Made by a program: the position numbers and the translations under genes. From NCBI GenBank assembly GCA_902801485.1, contig CADCIP010000003.1, forward strand, positions 92,332 through 156,331: 64,000 nucleotides of DNA, read 5' to 3'. Positions 25,238 to 32,118 of this stretch are shown in pieces; position 1 is the first letter of the stretch, and each line of letters opens with the position of its first letter. The DNA is from an uncultured Bacteroidales bacterium (lineage in GTDB: Bacteria > Bacteroidota > Bacteroidia > Bacteroidales > Bacteroidaceae). Under the pieces are notes generated by a model. The model saw only the letters and a list, made by a program, of their open reading frames with translations. It searched no databases and was not told the origin of the DNA.

Positions 25238-25657
25238 ATGAAGAGAATTTTTATTTTGCTATCAGTTTTAGCACTTTCAGTTGGTGCTTTTGCCCAACTT
25301 CAGCAGGGTGTATATGATGAAAGTGTCTTTGTTGAATATGAAGAGAATGCTTCTTTCCCTGGTGGAGATAAAGCCTGTATAGCGTGGTTAAAAGAGCATA
25401 TTAAATACCCTAAGGATTGCCTGAAGAATAAGATTGAAGGGCGGGTTAAAGTAAGTTTTATAGTTGAAAAAGACGGTTCCATAGATTCAATAAAAGTCAG
25501 GGAATCGCCCCACCCATCTCTTTCTGAAGAGGCGATTCGTGTGGTCAAAGAAATGCCTAAGTGGAAACCGGCGAGATATATGAATAAGTGTAAAAGATCT
25601 CTCTGGTTTCTTCCTGTCACCTTCAATCTTCCACAATCAACGGAGAAAAAAGAATAA
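25238..25657 (+). CDS. Periplasmic TonB C-terminal-domain protein
   Basis: This 139-residue protein has a cleavable leader (LSVLALSVGAFAQ) and then a single TonB C-terminal domain (FPGGDKACIAWLKEHIKYP, GRVKVSFIVEKDGSIDSIKV, SLSEEAIRVVKEMPKWKPA). It lacks the transmembrane anchor and proline-rich spacer of a true TonB, so it cannot by itself couple to ExbBD. Such stand-alone domains are frequent in Bacteroidetes, often fused to M56 sensors. A hairpin terminator follows. Confidence 0.88.
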   Translation: MKRIFILLSVLALSVGAFAQLQQGVYDESVFVEYEENASFPGGDKACIAWLKEHIKYPKDCLKNKIEGRVKVSFIVEKDGSIDSIKVRESPHPSLSEEAIRVVKEMPKWKPARYMNKCKRSLWFLPVTFNLPQSTEKKE

Positions 25658-25678
25658 TTAAAAACCGAAAACAAAAAT

Positions 25679-25708
25679 AGCAGCCCAGGGGGATTTCCTT
25701 GGGCTGCT
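25679..25708 (+). terminator. Intrinsic terminator after the TonB-C gene
   Basis: AGCAGCCCA and TGGGCTGCT pair perfectly around a GGGGATTTCCT-type loop, followed by TTATTTGTTTT. Confidence 0.85.
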
Positions 25709-25749
25709 TTATTTGTTTTAACTAAGGTCTAAAGCCTAAGGCCTAAGGT

Positions 25750-26793
25750 TTACTTATCAAAGATTTCTGCTAACTTTGCTTTAATAGCATCACCTCGGAG
25801 CTCGCAGGAAAGGATGGTACCATCGGGACCAAAGAGTACGATGTAGGGAATAGCATTGAATCCATAAGTCGACGCAGCTATGCCTTCCGAATTGAGAATT
25901 TGCGGATAAGTAATCCCATCCTTCTCAATGGCCTTCAGTGTATCCTCGGGTTTATCGTTTACTGCTACACCCAGAACCATAAAGCCTTTGTCCTTGTACT
26001 GTTCATAGGCCTTGATAAGGTTGGGAATCTCTGCTCGGCAGGGGCCGCACCACGAGGCCCAGAAGTCCACCAGCACATACTTTCCCTTGCCTACATAGTC
26101 GCTCAGGCGAGTGGTCTTGCCATCGTACTCCACAGAAAAATCCTTGAACATATCACCTACCAGAGGGTGATTCAACTTCTTGAGGAGTGCTGACGTTAGG
26201 GGATGCTGACGTACATTTTCGCCGCATTGCTCTATAAGGTTCAGCAGGTTCTTTGCCTCTGCATCCGTCTTATTTCTCATACTATACAGCATCAGTACGG
26301 CAGAAAGGTCGTCCTTATGTTCAAGCACATAATCTGCACTATATTTGGCAGCCATTTCAAGGTTCCCGTTCTTGGAAGCCTCTATAATCTTGCGGTTACA
26401 TGTGAAAAATACATTGTTCAATGGTGTTCCTACCACCTCGGGTGATTCTGCCTTAGCATTTATAACGATGTTACCAGGCTCCAGGAACAAGGGTACATAC
26501 AGATTCCGCGACCATCCTTCATACGTCTGAAGTATCATCAGCTGGATAATCTTGGGACCGTCCACATACCCGCAAAGTTCTACCTTTTTGGGGTCCTTCA
26601 TGACCATCTTCTCTGTGATGGGCTTTTGGGTTGTACAGTCCAGAAGGTAAACGCTGTCGCTGAGTTCCTTTTCCTGACCCTCATAATACTTGATAAGGCC
26701 TGAGACGTCGGCCTTAATGGTGTAGTTGTTCTCTTGTGCCCAGCCTGCTATAGTGCAGCAAGCAAGCATCGCAATAATAAATACTCTTTTCAT
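25750..26793 (-). CDS. TlpA-type thioredoxin with N-terminal DUF4369 domain
   Basis: A signal peptide (IIAMLACCTIAGWAQ) is followed by a DUF4369-like beta domain (about residues 22-125), a helical linker, and a thioredoxin domain from about 215 with FWASWCGPCRAE and a cis-Pro segment NAIPYI. No lipobox cysteine follows the leader cleavage site, unlike the 12.2-kb paralogue, so it is probably soluble in the periplasm. It lies directly downstream of the DUF2975/XRE operon, separated by a palindrome and a T-rich tract. Confidence 0.92.
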   Translation of the reverse strand: MKRVFIIAMLACCTIAGWAQENNYTIKADVSGLIKYYEGQEKELSDSVYLLDCTTQKPITEKMVMKDPKKVELCGYVDGPKIIQLMILQTYEGWSRNLYVPLFLEPGNIVINAKAESPEVVGTPLNNVFFTCNRKIIEASKNGNLEMAAKYSADYVLEHKDDLSAVLMLYSMRNKTDAEAKNLLNLIEQCGENVRQHPLTSALLKKLNHPLVGDMFKDFSVEYDGKTTRLSDYVGKGKYVLVDFWASWCGPCRAEIPNLIKAYEQYKDKGFMVLGVAVNDKPEDTLKAIEKDGITYPQILNSEGIAASTYGFNAIPYIVLFGPDGTILSCELRGDAIKAKLAEIFDK

Positions 26794-26840
26794 TTCTATT
26801 TTTATTTTTGTTTTTGTTTTCGTTATCGTTCCCTTCTTGG

Positions 26841-26877
26841 CTCTCCCCTCTCCTCGGAGAGGGGTTGGGGGTGAGGC
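26841..26877. repeat. Palindromic element abutting the XRE gene stop
   Basis: Near-consensus copy: CCCCTCTCCTCGGAGAGGGG then TTGGGGGTGAGGC. It touches the XRE stop codon. Confidence 0.85.
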
Positions 26878-27080
26878 TACTCCCTGTACTCCAGAATGTC
26901 GCCCGGCTGGCAGTCGAGGGCCTGACAGATGGCTTCGAGGGTGGAGAAACGCACGGCTTTCGCTTTGCCGGTCTTTAGGATGGATAGGTTGGCAGCCGTT
27001 ATGCCAATCTTCTCGGCAAGTTCCTGTGATGACATTTTCCTCTTGGCCATCATCACATCTACATTAACTACTATACTCAT
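26877..27080 (-). CDS. Small XRE-family (YozG-like) regulator
   Basis: This 67-residue Cro/C1 helix-turn-helix protein (MAKRKMSSQELAEKIGIT, then LSILKTGKAKAVRFSTLEAI and LDCQPGDILEY) is the standard partner of DUF2975 membrane proteins. The start at 27080 (MSIVVNVDVMMAKRK) is preferred; a further upstream ATG falls in an ATGGTAAAT word array. It is last in a four-gene leftward operon. A truncated second copy of its first 29 codons is at 62642-62728. Confidence 0.93.
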   Translation of the reverse strand: MSIVVNVDVMMAKRKMSSQELAEKIGITAANLSILKTGKAKAVRFSTLEAICQALDCQPGDILEYRE

Positions 27081-27082
27081 AA

Positions 27083-27153
27083 CGTCATTTACCATTTAAA
27101 GATTTACCATTTACCATTTTATACACTCCCCCAAGGGGGAGCGGGGAGGGGGC
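27083..27153. repeat. TTTACCA word array plus palindromic element
   Basis: Three copies of ATTTACCA(T) lie next to CTCCCCCAAGGGGGAGCGGG. The palindrome directly follows the stop codon of the third DUF2975 gene. Confidence 0.7.
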
Positions 27154-27864
27154 CTAAATGGTTAACTCCTGTTCGTCCTGCAACTCCTTGCCCCTTAGGA
27201 TAATCTGAGAAAAAACCATTAGCGTAAGGCCGAGAATAAGATAAATACCATTATTGCCATAATCCCAACTGATATTAAGGTATGACAAATCTATCAGTTT
27301 TTTTAGTATAATTGATGATATATAGCCATATGTAATGTTTACCAAACTCATACCACAAATCAAACCGCCAACTAATTCCACCTGACGGGCGACATTGGCC
27401 ACAAAGACTTCTCCTTTGTAAACAGAAACAATCAAATTCCAACCTATGACAATAATAAAGAGAGCAAATACCCCTTGAAATATAATATTAATTATTTGAA
27501 TATAATAAAGGGTTGGCACATATTCACGCTCAGTAGGAATCATAACCTCTGCTTTTTTAATATGCATAACGCAAGATTTCTCGCCCGCATTATACCCCAA
27601 ATACTTCTCCCGTCCAAAACGGCATGATTTTACATTAACTTCAAATGGGCGATATGGTTTCATCAAGGCCAACATGCCATCCACTGCTTTTATTGTTCTT
27701 GCTGTGCATTCCTTGGGTAAAGGCCCAATAGTCAGTGCTTTCTCTTCTTTTCCCGTATCTACGTAAATAACAGTCTTATGTTCCAACAAGGAATTTATAT
27801 CAAGTAATTCTGCCAGAAAAGCAACAGCTAACAAAACGCTGTAAATTTTCAATTTATTTTTCAT
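27154..27864 (-). CDS. DUF2975 membrane protein (third paralogue)
   Basis: The layout is an N-terminal helix (KIYSVLLAVAFLAELL), an extracytoplasmic loop of about 100 residues, then three further helices and the conserved tail LRGKELQDEQELTI. The family pairs with small XRE regulators and may be a sensor or membrane-stress module; its biochemical role is unknown. The first residues (MKNKLKIYSVLL) and the whole tail are shared with the 27940-28680 gene, pointing to tandem duplication. The loop domain differs between the paralogues. Confidence 0.85.
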   Translation of the reverse strand: MKNKLKIYSVLLAVAFLAELLDINSLLEHKTVIYVDTGKEEKALTIGPLPKECTARTIKAVDGMLALMKPYRPFEVNVKSCRFGREKYLGYNAGEKSCVMHIKKAEVMIPTEREYVPTLYYIQIINIIFQGVFALFIIVIGWNLIVSVYKGEVFVANVARQVELVGGLICGMSLVNITYGYISSIILKKLIDLSYLNISWDYGNNGIYLILGLTLMVFSQIILRGKELQDEQELTI

Positions 27865-27896
27865 AACGCTATAATTATTATTGTTTATATATTAAG

Positions 27897-27932
27897 TTCC
27901 CATCGCCCACGGGAGAGGGGTTAGGGGTGAGG
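27897..27932. repeat. Palindromic element after the second DUF2975 gene
   Basis: Half-consensus copy (GGGAGAGGGGTTAGGGGTGA then GGC) between the stop of the second and the start of the third paralogue. Confidence 0.75.
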
Positions 27933-27939
27933 CTTTTTT

Positions 27940-28680
27940 TCAGATAGTCAGCTCCTGTTCGTCCTGCAACTCCTTGCCCCTTAGGATAATCTGAGAAACA
28001 ATCATCAGGATAAGACCGAAGATGACAGAAGACAACTCACCGACGATGGGGAAGTCAATGTCATAGCCTGCCATCAGGAGATTCTTCTTCATTATTGATA
28101 AAATAATATAGGCCACAATTCTGCCCACAACCCAGAGTGCGACTAGCAATTTGCCTGCTTTTTCCAGTCCCTTTGCTATCTGGGTCACGAACACTTCACC
28201 CTTATAAACAGAACGCAGAATCTTCCAGACAATAACAAACAGCCAAATATAGAAAGGAACAAAAGCAAAAGCCAGGACAACCGAAAATACGAAGGGAATG
28301 TTTTTCTGACTCTCCTCTATTGGAATCTTTATTTTAACCGTCTGCATGTCCACCATCACTTGCTGACCATTTGTAAGTCGGCTGTACAGATAATGGTCCA
28401 AGCCTCCTCGTTTACGGACGGGTACACCAATCTCGAATGTGCACTTGTCCTGTGCATGCCAATTTGCAGAAGTCTGTGTAACAGGAGTGCCATCAATAGT
28501 ATCAGCCCAAGTCTGGGTGTTAATATCTATTTTTGCAAAGTTCTCATTGAGGGAATCCAAGATAAGTTCTTCTCCCGGTCGGTTCGTCCATGAATGATGA
28601 TAAACATTAAAATACTTGCAGACCGAAGCAACCAGAACCACTACCAGCAAAACGCTGTAAATTTTCAATTTATTTTTCAT
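27940..28680 (-). CDS. DUF2975 membrane protein (second paralogue)
   Basis: It has the same layout as its neighbours: an N-terminal helix, a loop of about 110 residues, three helices and the tail LRGKELQDEQELTI. The ATG at 28680 gives MKNKLKIYSVLLVVV, identical in its first twelve residues to the third paralogue, and is chosen over an ATG 24 bases upstream. The loop (residues about 30-130) shows VQTVKIKI-type beta strands. The function is unknown; operon context with an XRE repressor suggests a regulated membrane module. Confidence 0.85.
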   Translation of the reverse strand: MKNKLKIYSVLLVVVLVASVCKYFNVYHHSWTNRPGEELILDSLNENFAKIDINTQTWADTIDGTPVTQTSANWHAQDKCTFEIGVPVRKRGGLDHYLYSRLTNGQQVMVDMQTVKIKIPIEESQKNIPFVFSVVLAFAFVPFYIWLFVIVWKILRSVYKGEVFVTQIAKGLEKAGKLLVALWVVGRIVAYIILSIMKKNLLMAGYDIDFPIVGELSSVIFGLILMIVSQIILRGKELQDEQELTI

Positions 28681-28712
28681 AACGCTTATAATTATAATGT
28701 TCAATGTTTTAA

Positions 28713-28749
28713 GTTCCCCTCTCCTCGGAGAGGGGTTAGGGGTGAGGCT
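28713..28749. repeat. Palindromic element after the first DUF2975 gene
   Basis: Full consensus copy, identical over about 38 bases to the copy at 39305-39343. Confidence 0.85.
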
Positions 28750-28753
28750 GTTC

Positions 28754-29272
28754 TTAGATCGTCAACTCCTGCTCCTCCCTCAGCTTGATGCCGATTTCGA
28801 AGACCTCGGCTATAATCCAGCAGAAAATACTTAGGATAATGGGATAAATTACACTACGGAATATACAGCCGGTATGATCAGTTGGGGGTAAATGCATTTG
28901 AACGCAAGTAATATAATTTATAAGAACTGCTGACAGCATAAACATATTATACCAGAAAATGCCATTGCCCGTTTTGCGGAGTAGCGGAATGTTCTCCTTT
29001 ACAAAAATCTTGTCCTTATTGACGTTTAGCATAAATCTGACGAACGCCATTAATCCTTTGAATAATGTCAGATACCATATTAATATAACTAAGGCAAAAG
29101 CTATTACCATAAAGCAGAAGAGCGTCCAATCAGCGGAACCACCGGAAAAACATGTTTCGATAGTAGCCCGGAAGTAACGAATAGCTCCCTTCATCTGCCA
29201 ACTAAGCCTTACAAACTCTATCACTATCAGCACAAGCATCATGATAGACAAAAAATTCAGTCTCTTTTTCAT
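28754..29272 (-). CDS. DUF2975 membrane protein (first paralogue)
   Basis: This shorter 172-residue member has four predicted helices and a small loop, ending KLREEQELTI like its two neighbours. It is first in the leftward operon 28754-29272, 27940-28680, 27154-27864, 26877-27080. No clear -7 box was found upstream; the AT-rich spacer before it contains a minus-strand terminator for the preceding gene. Confidence 0.85.
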   Translation of the reverse strand: MKKRLNFLSIMMLVLIVIEFVRLSWQMKGAIRYFRATIETCFSGGSADWTLFCFMVIAFALVILIWYLTLFKGLMAFVRFMLNVNKDKIFVKENIPLLRKTGNGIFWYNMFMLSAVLINYITCVQMHLPPTDHTGCIFRSVIYPIILSIFCWIIAEVFEIGIKLREEQELTI

Positions 29273-29416
29273 ACCTTTTATTGTTTTTGGTTAGTAATTT
29301 ATCGTTTTTCGATATGCAAAAGTATGATGTTATTTTGAAACCACCAAGAAAAATCACAAAAATATTATTGAAAAACGATAATTTCTTCCCATTTTGCGAA
29401 AAAAAGGCACAAAAAA

Positions 29417-29441
29417 AGCCCAGGGAGATTTCCTTTGGGCT
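29417..29441 (-). terminator. Terminator after the second blaR1-like gene
   Basis: AGCCCA and TGGGCT enclose a GGGAGATTTCCTT loop; on the minus strand a TTTTTTT run follows. The loop resembles that of the terminator at 25679-25708. Confidence 0.7.
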
Positions 29442-29479
29442 GTTTTGTTTATCAGAGGGTGTTATGTCTTTTCTTGTCG

Positions 29480-31216
29480 CTAACGTTTATGCACATTTAT
29501 TTTCAGCAGGTTGTTCTTACGGCAGGCTTCCTTGGCTATGTGCTCCAGCTGGCTGAATTCCTTGCCGGAGGAGTAGATGTGGATGACGGTAGGCTCGTAT
29601 TTGTACTGGCTGAGCGTTTCCATCAGTTCCTTGGGATTTACCTGTCTGTAAATATCCTCCCCCTTTTTCTTGAGGTATAGCTTGTTGTCGTGGATTCCTA
29701 TACTTACATCTTTTTTTTCATGCCCTACTCTCCTGTACTCTATATAATTCTTGAAGCGGCCGTTCCTGATGCCGTCGGCAATGGAGTAGTCCATACCTGC
29801 GTAAGTCCACATATACTGGTATAGGATGCAGCCTTCCTCGTCCTTATGCTTGCGGTTATAGTCGGCTATTGCAGCATAATAAGCCTTATCGCCTGCGCCT
29901 TGCAGGTCTATCGCTTTCTGCCTTTCCTTCAAATAGAACTCCTTGAATGCTGCCCAGTCGCGATAGAATTTGCTGCCGCTGACGTTAAAGTCTTCAAATT
30001 TTGTACCATAGATTTCCATATTGCAGGTCTCGCCAGGCACGAAGAATATTTCCTGAAACTGGTCTCCTAATGTGCCGTCTTTAAGGACAGCTTTCAGCAT
30101 TCCGGAATAGGGTTGGTCAAAGTCTTCCGAGAACTCGAATTTCCCGTCCTTGACATATACGGAATCTATGGGGTCGGGGTGTACGTTGTCTGTATAATCC
30201 CATATATAAACAAGGTAGTGGTCAACATTCAGTTCTTTGGGAACTGTTCCTTTCAGCGTAAAGGTATTGCTGGCGGCGTTGACTTTCTGTTCTATCAGCT
30301 CGCTGGCTGACTGGAACTCGGAGGTAGCAAAGGCGCTGAGGGCCAGTGCAATCATGGGGAGGACGTACAGCACCAGGCTGCGACGGCTCCGAGGGGGTGT
30401 TGTCTTTAGCATCATACTGATTCTTTTTTTGGTTAGACTGTGATTAAAATTATTAGCAAAGGTATAGGTGCTGGCGCCAACAGCCTTCCTTATGATCAGT
30501 TCGGAATAGGAATGGGCGGAAATGCCCGACAGGAGGACGTAGTCGTCTGCCTCGTACTCGTGTACGTCGCGCAGATAGATGCCTAACAGATAGACGAAGG
30601 GATTCCACCACTGGATGGTTTCTACAAGGGTCAAGAGGATGATGTCCAGGGAGTGACGGCAGAGGATGTGAGCCTTCTCGTGCAGGATAATCTCGCGTCC
30701 GCTCTCAGCATAGTCCTGCTCGCTGATTACAATGCTTCGCAGCCAGCTGAAGGGTGCCACATGCTGGGCATGACAATAGATGCGGATGCCGTCGGAATCG
30801 TCCTTCGTCCAGATGCTGCCCCTGCGGATGATGCGTCCCATGGAAAGTACCTCGCGCAGACGGATGCCCAGAATGGTCATTGCTCCGATGGCATATAGGA
30901 TGCTTACGACGTAGAACCAAGGAAAAGGTTTTTCTGCCCCTTCTCCTTGAGAGAGGGCTGGGGTGTGGCTTGGCATCTCGACCGGCACTCCCATCTCCAG
31001 CAAACCTTTCTCCAAAGTCTGAACAGCCGTCATGTTGTCCATCGAGATATACGAGAAGTTGCACAGGGGCAACACCAGGCACAGCAGCAGGATGGCCAAC
31101 AGGGTAAAGCGGTTGAAACGGAACATCTTCTCCCTGAAAATCAGGAAAATACCAGGCACAAACAGCAATGTGAGCAGTATGGCCGATTTGATTGCGTAGA
31201 TTAAGAGTTGTGACAT
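29480..31216 (-). CDS. BlaR1-like M56 metallopeptidase fused to a DUF4369-like periplasmic domain
   Basis: The start at 31216 gives the usual M56 beginning (MSQLLIYAIKSAILLTLL); upstream codons come from palindromic repeats. Zinc motif HEKAH lies near residue 190, with QWWNPFVYLLGIYLRD after it and a last membrane helix near 285. The C-terminal 270 residues contain a DUF4369-like domain (FTLKGTVPKELN, DSVYVKDGKFEFSEDF, FFVPGETCNMEIYG), otherwise found at the front of TlpA thioredoxins such as the two in this window. The end (TVIHIYSSGKEFSQLEHIAK) resembles the ExbD periplasmic domain. Residues about 82-93 (HTPALSQGEGAE) are palindrome-encoded. It probably releases the BlaI repressor encoded upstream upon an envelope signal. 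Confidence 0.85.
   Translation of the reverse strand: MSQLLIYAIKSAILLTLLFVPGIFLIFREKMFRFNRFTLLAILLLCLVLPLCNFSYISMDNMTAVQTLEKGLLEMGVPVEMPSHTPALSQGEGAEKPFPWFYVVSILYAIGAMTILGIRLREVLSMGRIIRRGSIWTKDDSDGIRIYCHAQHVAPFSWLRSIVISEQDYAESGREIILHEKAHILCRHSLDIILLTLVETIQWWNPFVYLLGIYLRDVHEYEADDYVLLSGISAHSYSELIIRKAVGASTYTFANNFNHSLTKKRISMMLKTTPPRSRRSLVLYVLPMIALALSAFATSEFQSASELIEQKVNAASNTFTLKGTVPKELNVDHYLVYIWDYTDNVHPDPIDSVYVKDGKFEFSEDFDQPYSGMLKAVLKDGTLGDQFQEIFFVPGETCNMEIYGTKFEDFNVSGSKFYRDWAAFKEFYLKERQKAIDLQGAGDKAYYAAIADYNRKHKDEEGCILYQYMWTYAGMDYSIADGIRNGRFKNYIEYRRVGHEKKDVSIGIHDNKLYLKKKGEDIYRQVNPKELMETLSQYKYEPTVIHIYSSGKEFSQLEHIAKEACRKNNLLKINVHKR
30936..30970. repeat. Palindromic element inside the second blaR1-like gene
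   Basis: CCCCTTCTCCTTGAGAGAGG then CTGGGGTGTGGC is a diverged copy in frame between two membrane helices. Confidence 0.65.
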
Positions 31217-31217
31217 A

Positions 31218-31432
31218 AGCCCCTCCGTCCTTCCCCTCCGTCGCGAATGGGGATTCGCTCCCCTTTGTGGGGCCGTAGCCACATTTAGTGGCTCCTCTAA
31301 AGACCCCAGTCGCCCCTTGGGGGAATGATTAATTGATAAGCCCCCCTCCAACTCCCCCCGAGGAGGGAGTGTTCTTATTAGTTGATATTTGGCCCTCCTC
31401 CTCGGGGGAGGGTTGGGAGGGGGCTTCCATTT
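31218..31432. repeat. Cluster of palindromic elements across the blaI/blaR1 junction
   Basis: Several GC-rich palindromes lie in tandem, including CTCCCCCCGAGGAGGGAG and CCTCCTCCTCGGGGGAGGG, plus CGCCCCTTGGGGG. They encode the BlaI C-terminus and the region before the blaR1-like start. Confidence 0.75.
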
Positions 31433-31805
31433 CGTGCAAGAAGTTGATCAGTTCCTCCTCCGATATTTCCTCTTCGCGTATGAAGTAGCTGAGCATCGAG
31501 CGCAGGCTGCCTCCGAAGAAGGTGCGCTTCACGTCGTGCATGGCCTTGCGGACGTATTCGGCTTTGCCTATACGGGCGATGTAATGATGCGTCTTGCCTT
31601 CACCATCCTTCTTGAAGTGGTCCACGAAGCCCTTCTCGTACAGCATCCGCATCTCGTTGGCCAATGTGGTGTAGGCTGGCTGAGGCTCGGGCAGCAGGTC
31701 GTAAATCTCGCGCGCTGAGACAGAGTGGTTGATGTCCCAGATGATGGACATAATGTCGTACTCCGTCTTGCTGAGGATGCCCTCTCTTCTGTTGGTTGTT
31801 TTCAT
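31329..31805 (-). CDS. BlaI/MecI-family repressor with palindrome-encoded C-terminal tail
   Basis: The winged-helix core is intact (LSKTEYDIMSIIWDINHS, PAYTTLANEMRMLYEKGFVDH, FFGGSLRSMLSYFIREEEIS). The start at 31805 is set by the promoter at 31829-31837, which lies inside a longer open frame. The last 30 or so residues (from EAPSQPSPEEEG to SSGGVGGG and the end) come from two palindromic elements. The first BlaI in this window also ends in a palindrome-derived tail, so the same end of two homologous genes has been hit. Confidence 0.92.
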   Translation of the reverse strand: MKTTNRREGILSKTEYDIMSIIWDINHSVSAREIYDLLPEPQPAYTTLANEMRMLYEKGFVDHFKKDGEGKTHHYIARIGKAEYVRKAMHDVKRTFFGGSLRSMLSYFIREEEISEEELINFLHEMEAPSQPSPEEEGQISTNKNTPSSGGVGGGLIN

Positions 31806-31828
31806 ATCGCGTTTCGTTTGTTTCTGCT

Positions 31829-31837
31829 GCAAAATTA
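31829..31837 (-). promoter_or_regulatory. -7 promoter box for the second blaI-blaR1 pair
   Basis: TAATTTTGC on the minus strand, 24 bases before the ATG at 31805. Confidence 0.7.
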
Positions 31838-31930
31838 AGTGCGAAGGGAAAGCAAAGCCTAAAAAGAAGCAGAAAAACTTCTCCAATCCGTCAGAATTTA
31901 ACCTTTATTAATAGAAATACCCAAGGTGCT

Positions 31931-32058
31931 ATCGTCTTTAACTTCTCTAACTTCCTTAACTTCTTTAACTTCCTTAACTTCTTTAACTTCTCTAACTTCT
32001 TTAACTTCTCTAACTTCTTTAACTTCTCTAACTTCTCTAACTTCTTTAACTTCTTTCT
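31931..32058. repeat. 11-bp tandem array (TAACTTCTYTA/TAACTTCCTTA)
   Basis: Roughly eleven near-perfect copies of an 11-bp unit with C/T variation (CTCTAACTT, CTTTAACTT, CCTTAACTT) lie between divergent blaI and rpoN promoters. There are no unique spacers, so it is not a CRISPR. Confidence 0.85.
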
Positions 32059-32080
32059 AAAAAAAAGTAGCCATACAAAG

Positions 32081-32111
32081 TTGTTGGCTCATTTTTTCTT
32101 TGTACTTTTGC
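32081..32111 (+). promoter_or_regulatory. Complete promoter for rpoN
   Basis: TTG at 32081-32083, 19 bases, TACTTTTGC at 32103-32111. The ATG at 32119 is about where transcription should start, so the mRNA is nearly leaderless. Confidence 0.75.
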
Positions 32112-32118
32112 ATTAGAT

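Noticed and set aside
29281-29556. 91-codon plus-strand frame across the terminator before the DUF2975 operon
   Set aside because: It crosses a terminator and the 3' end of the convergent M56 gene, with no family match.
31931-32058. Dense tandem array that could suggest a CRISPR
   Set aside because: The unit is 11 bases, repeated head to tail with no unique spacers, and no cas genes are present.
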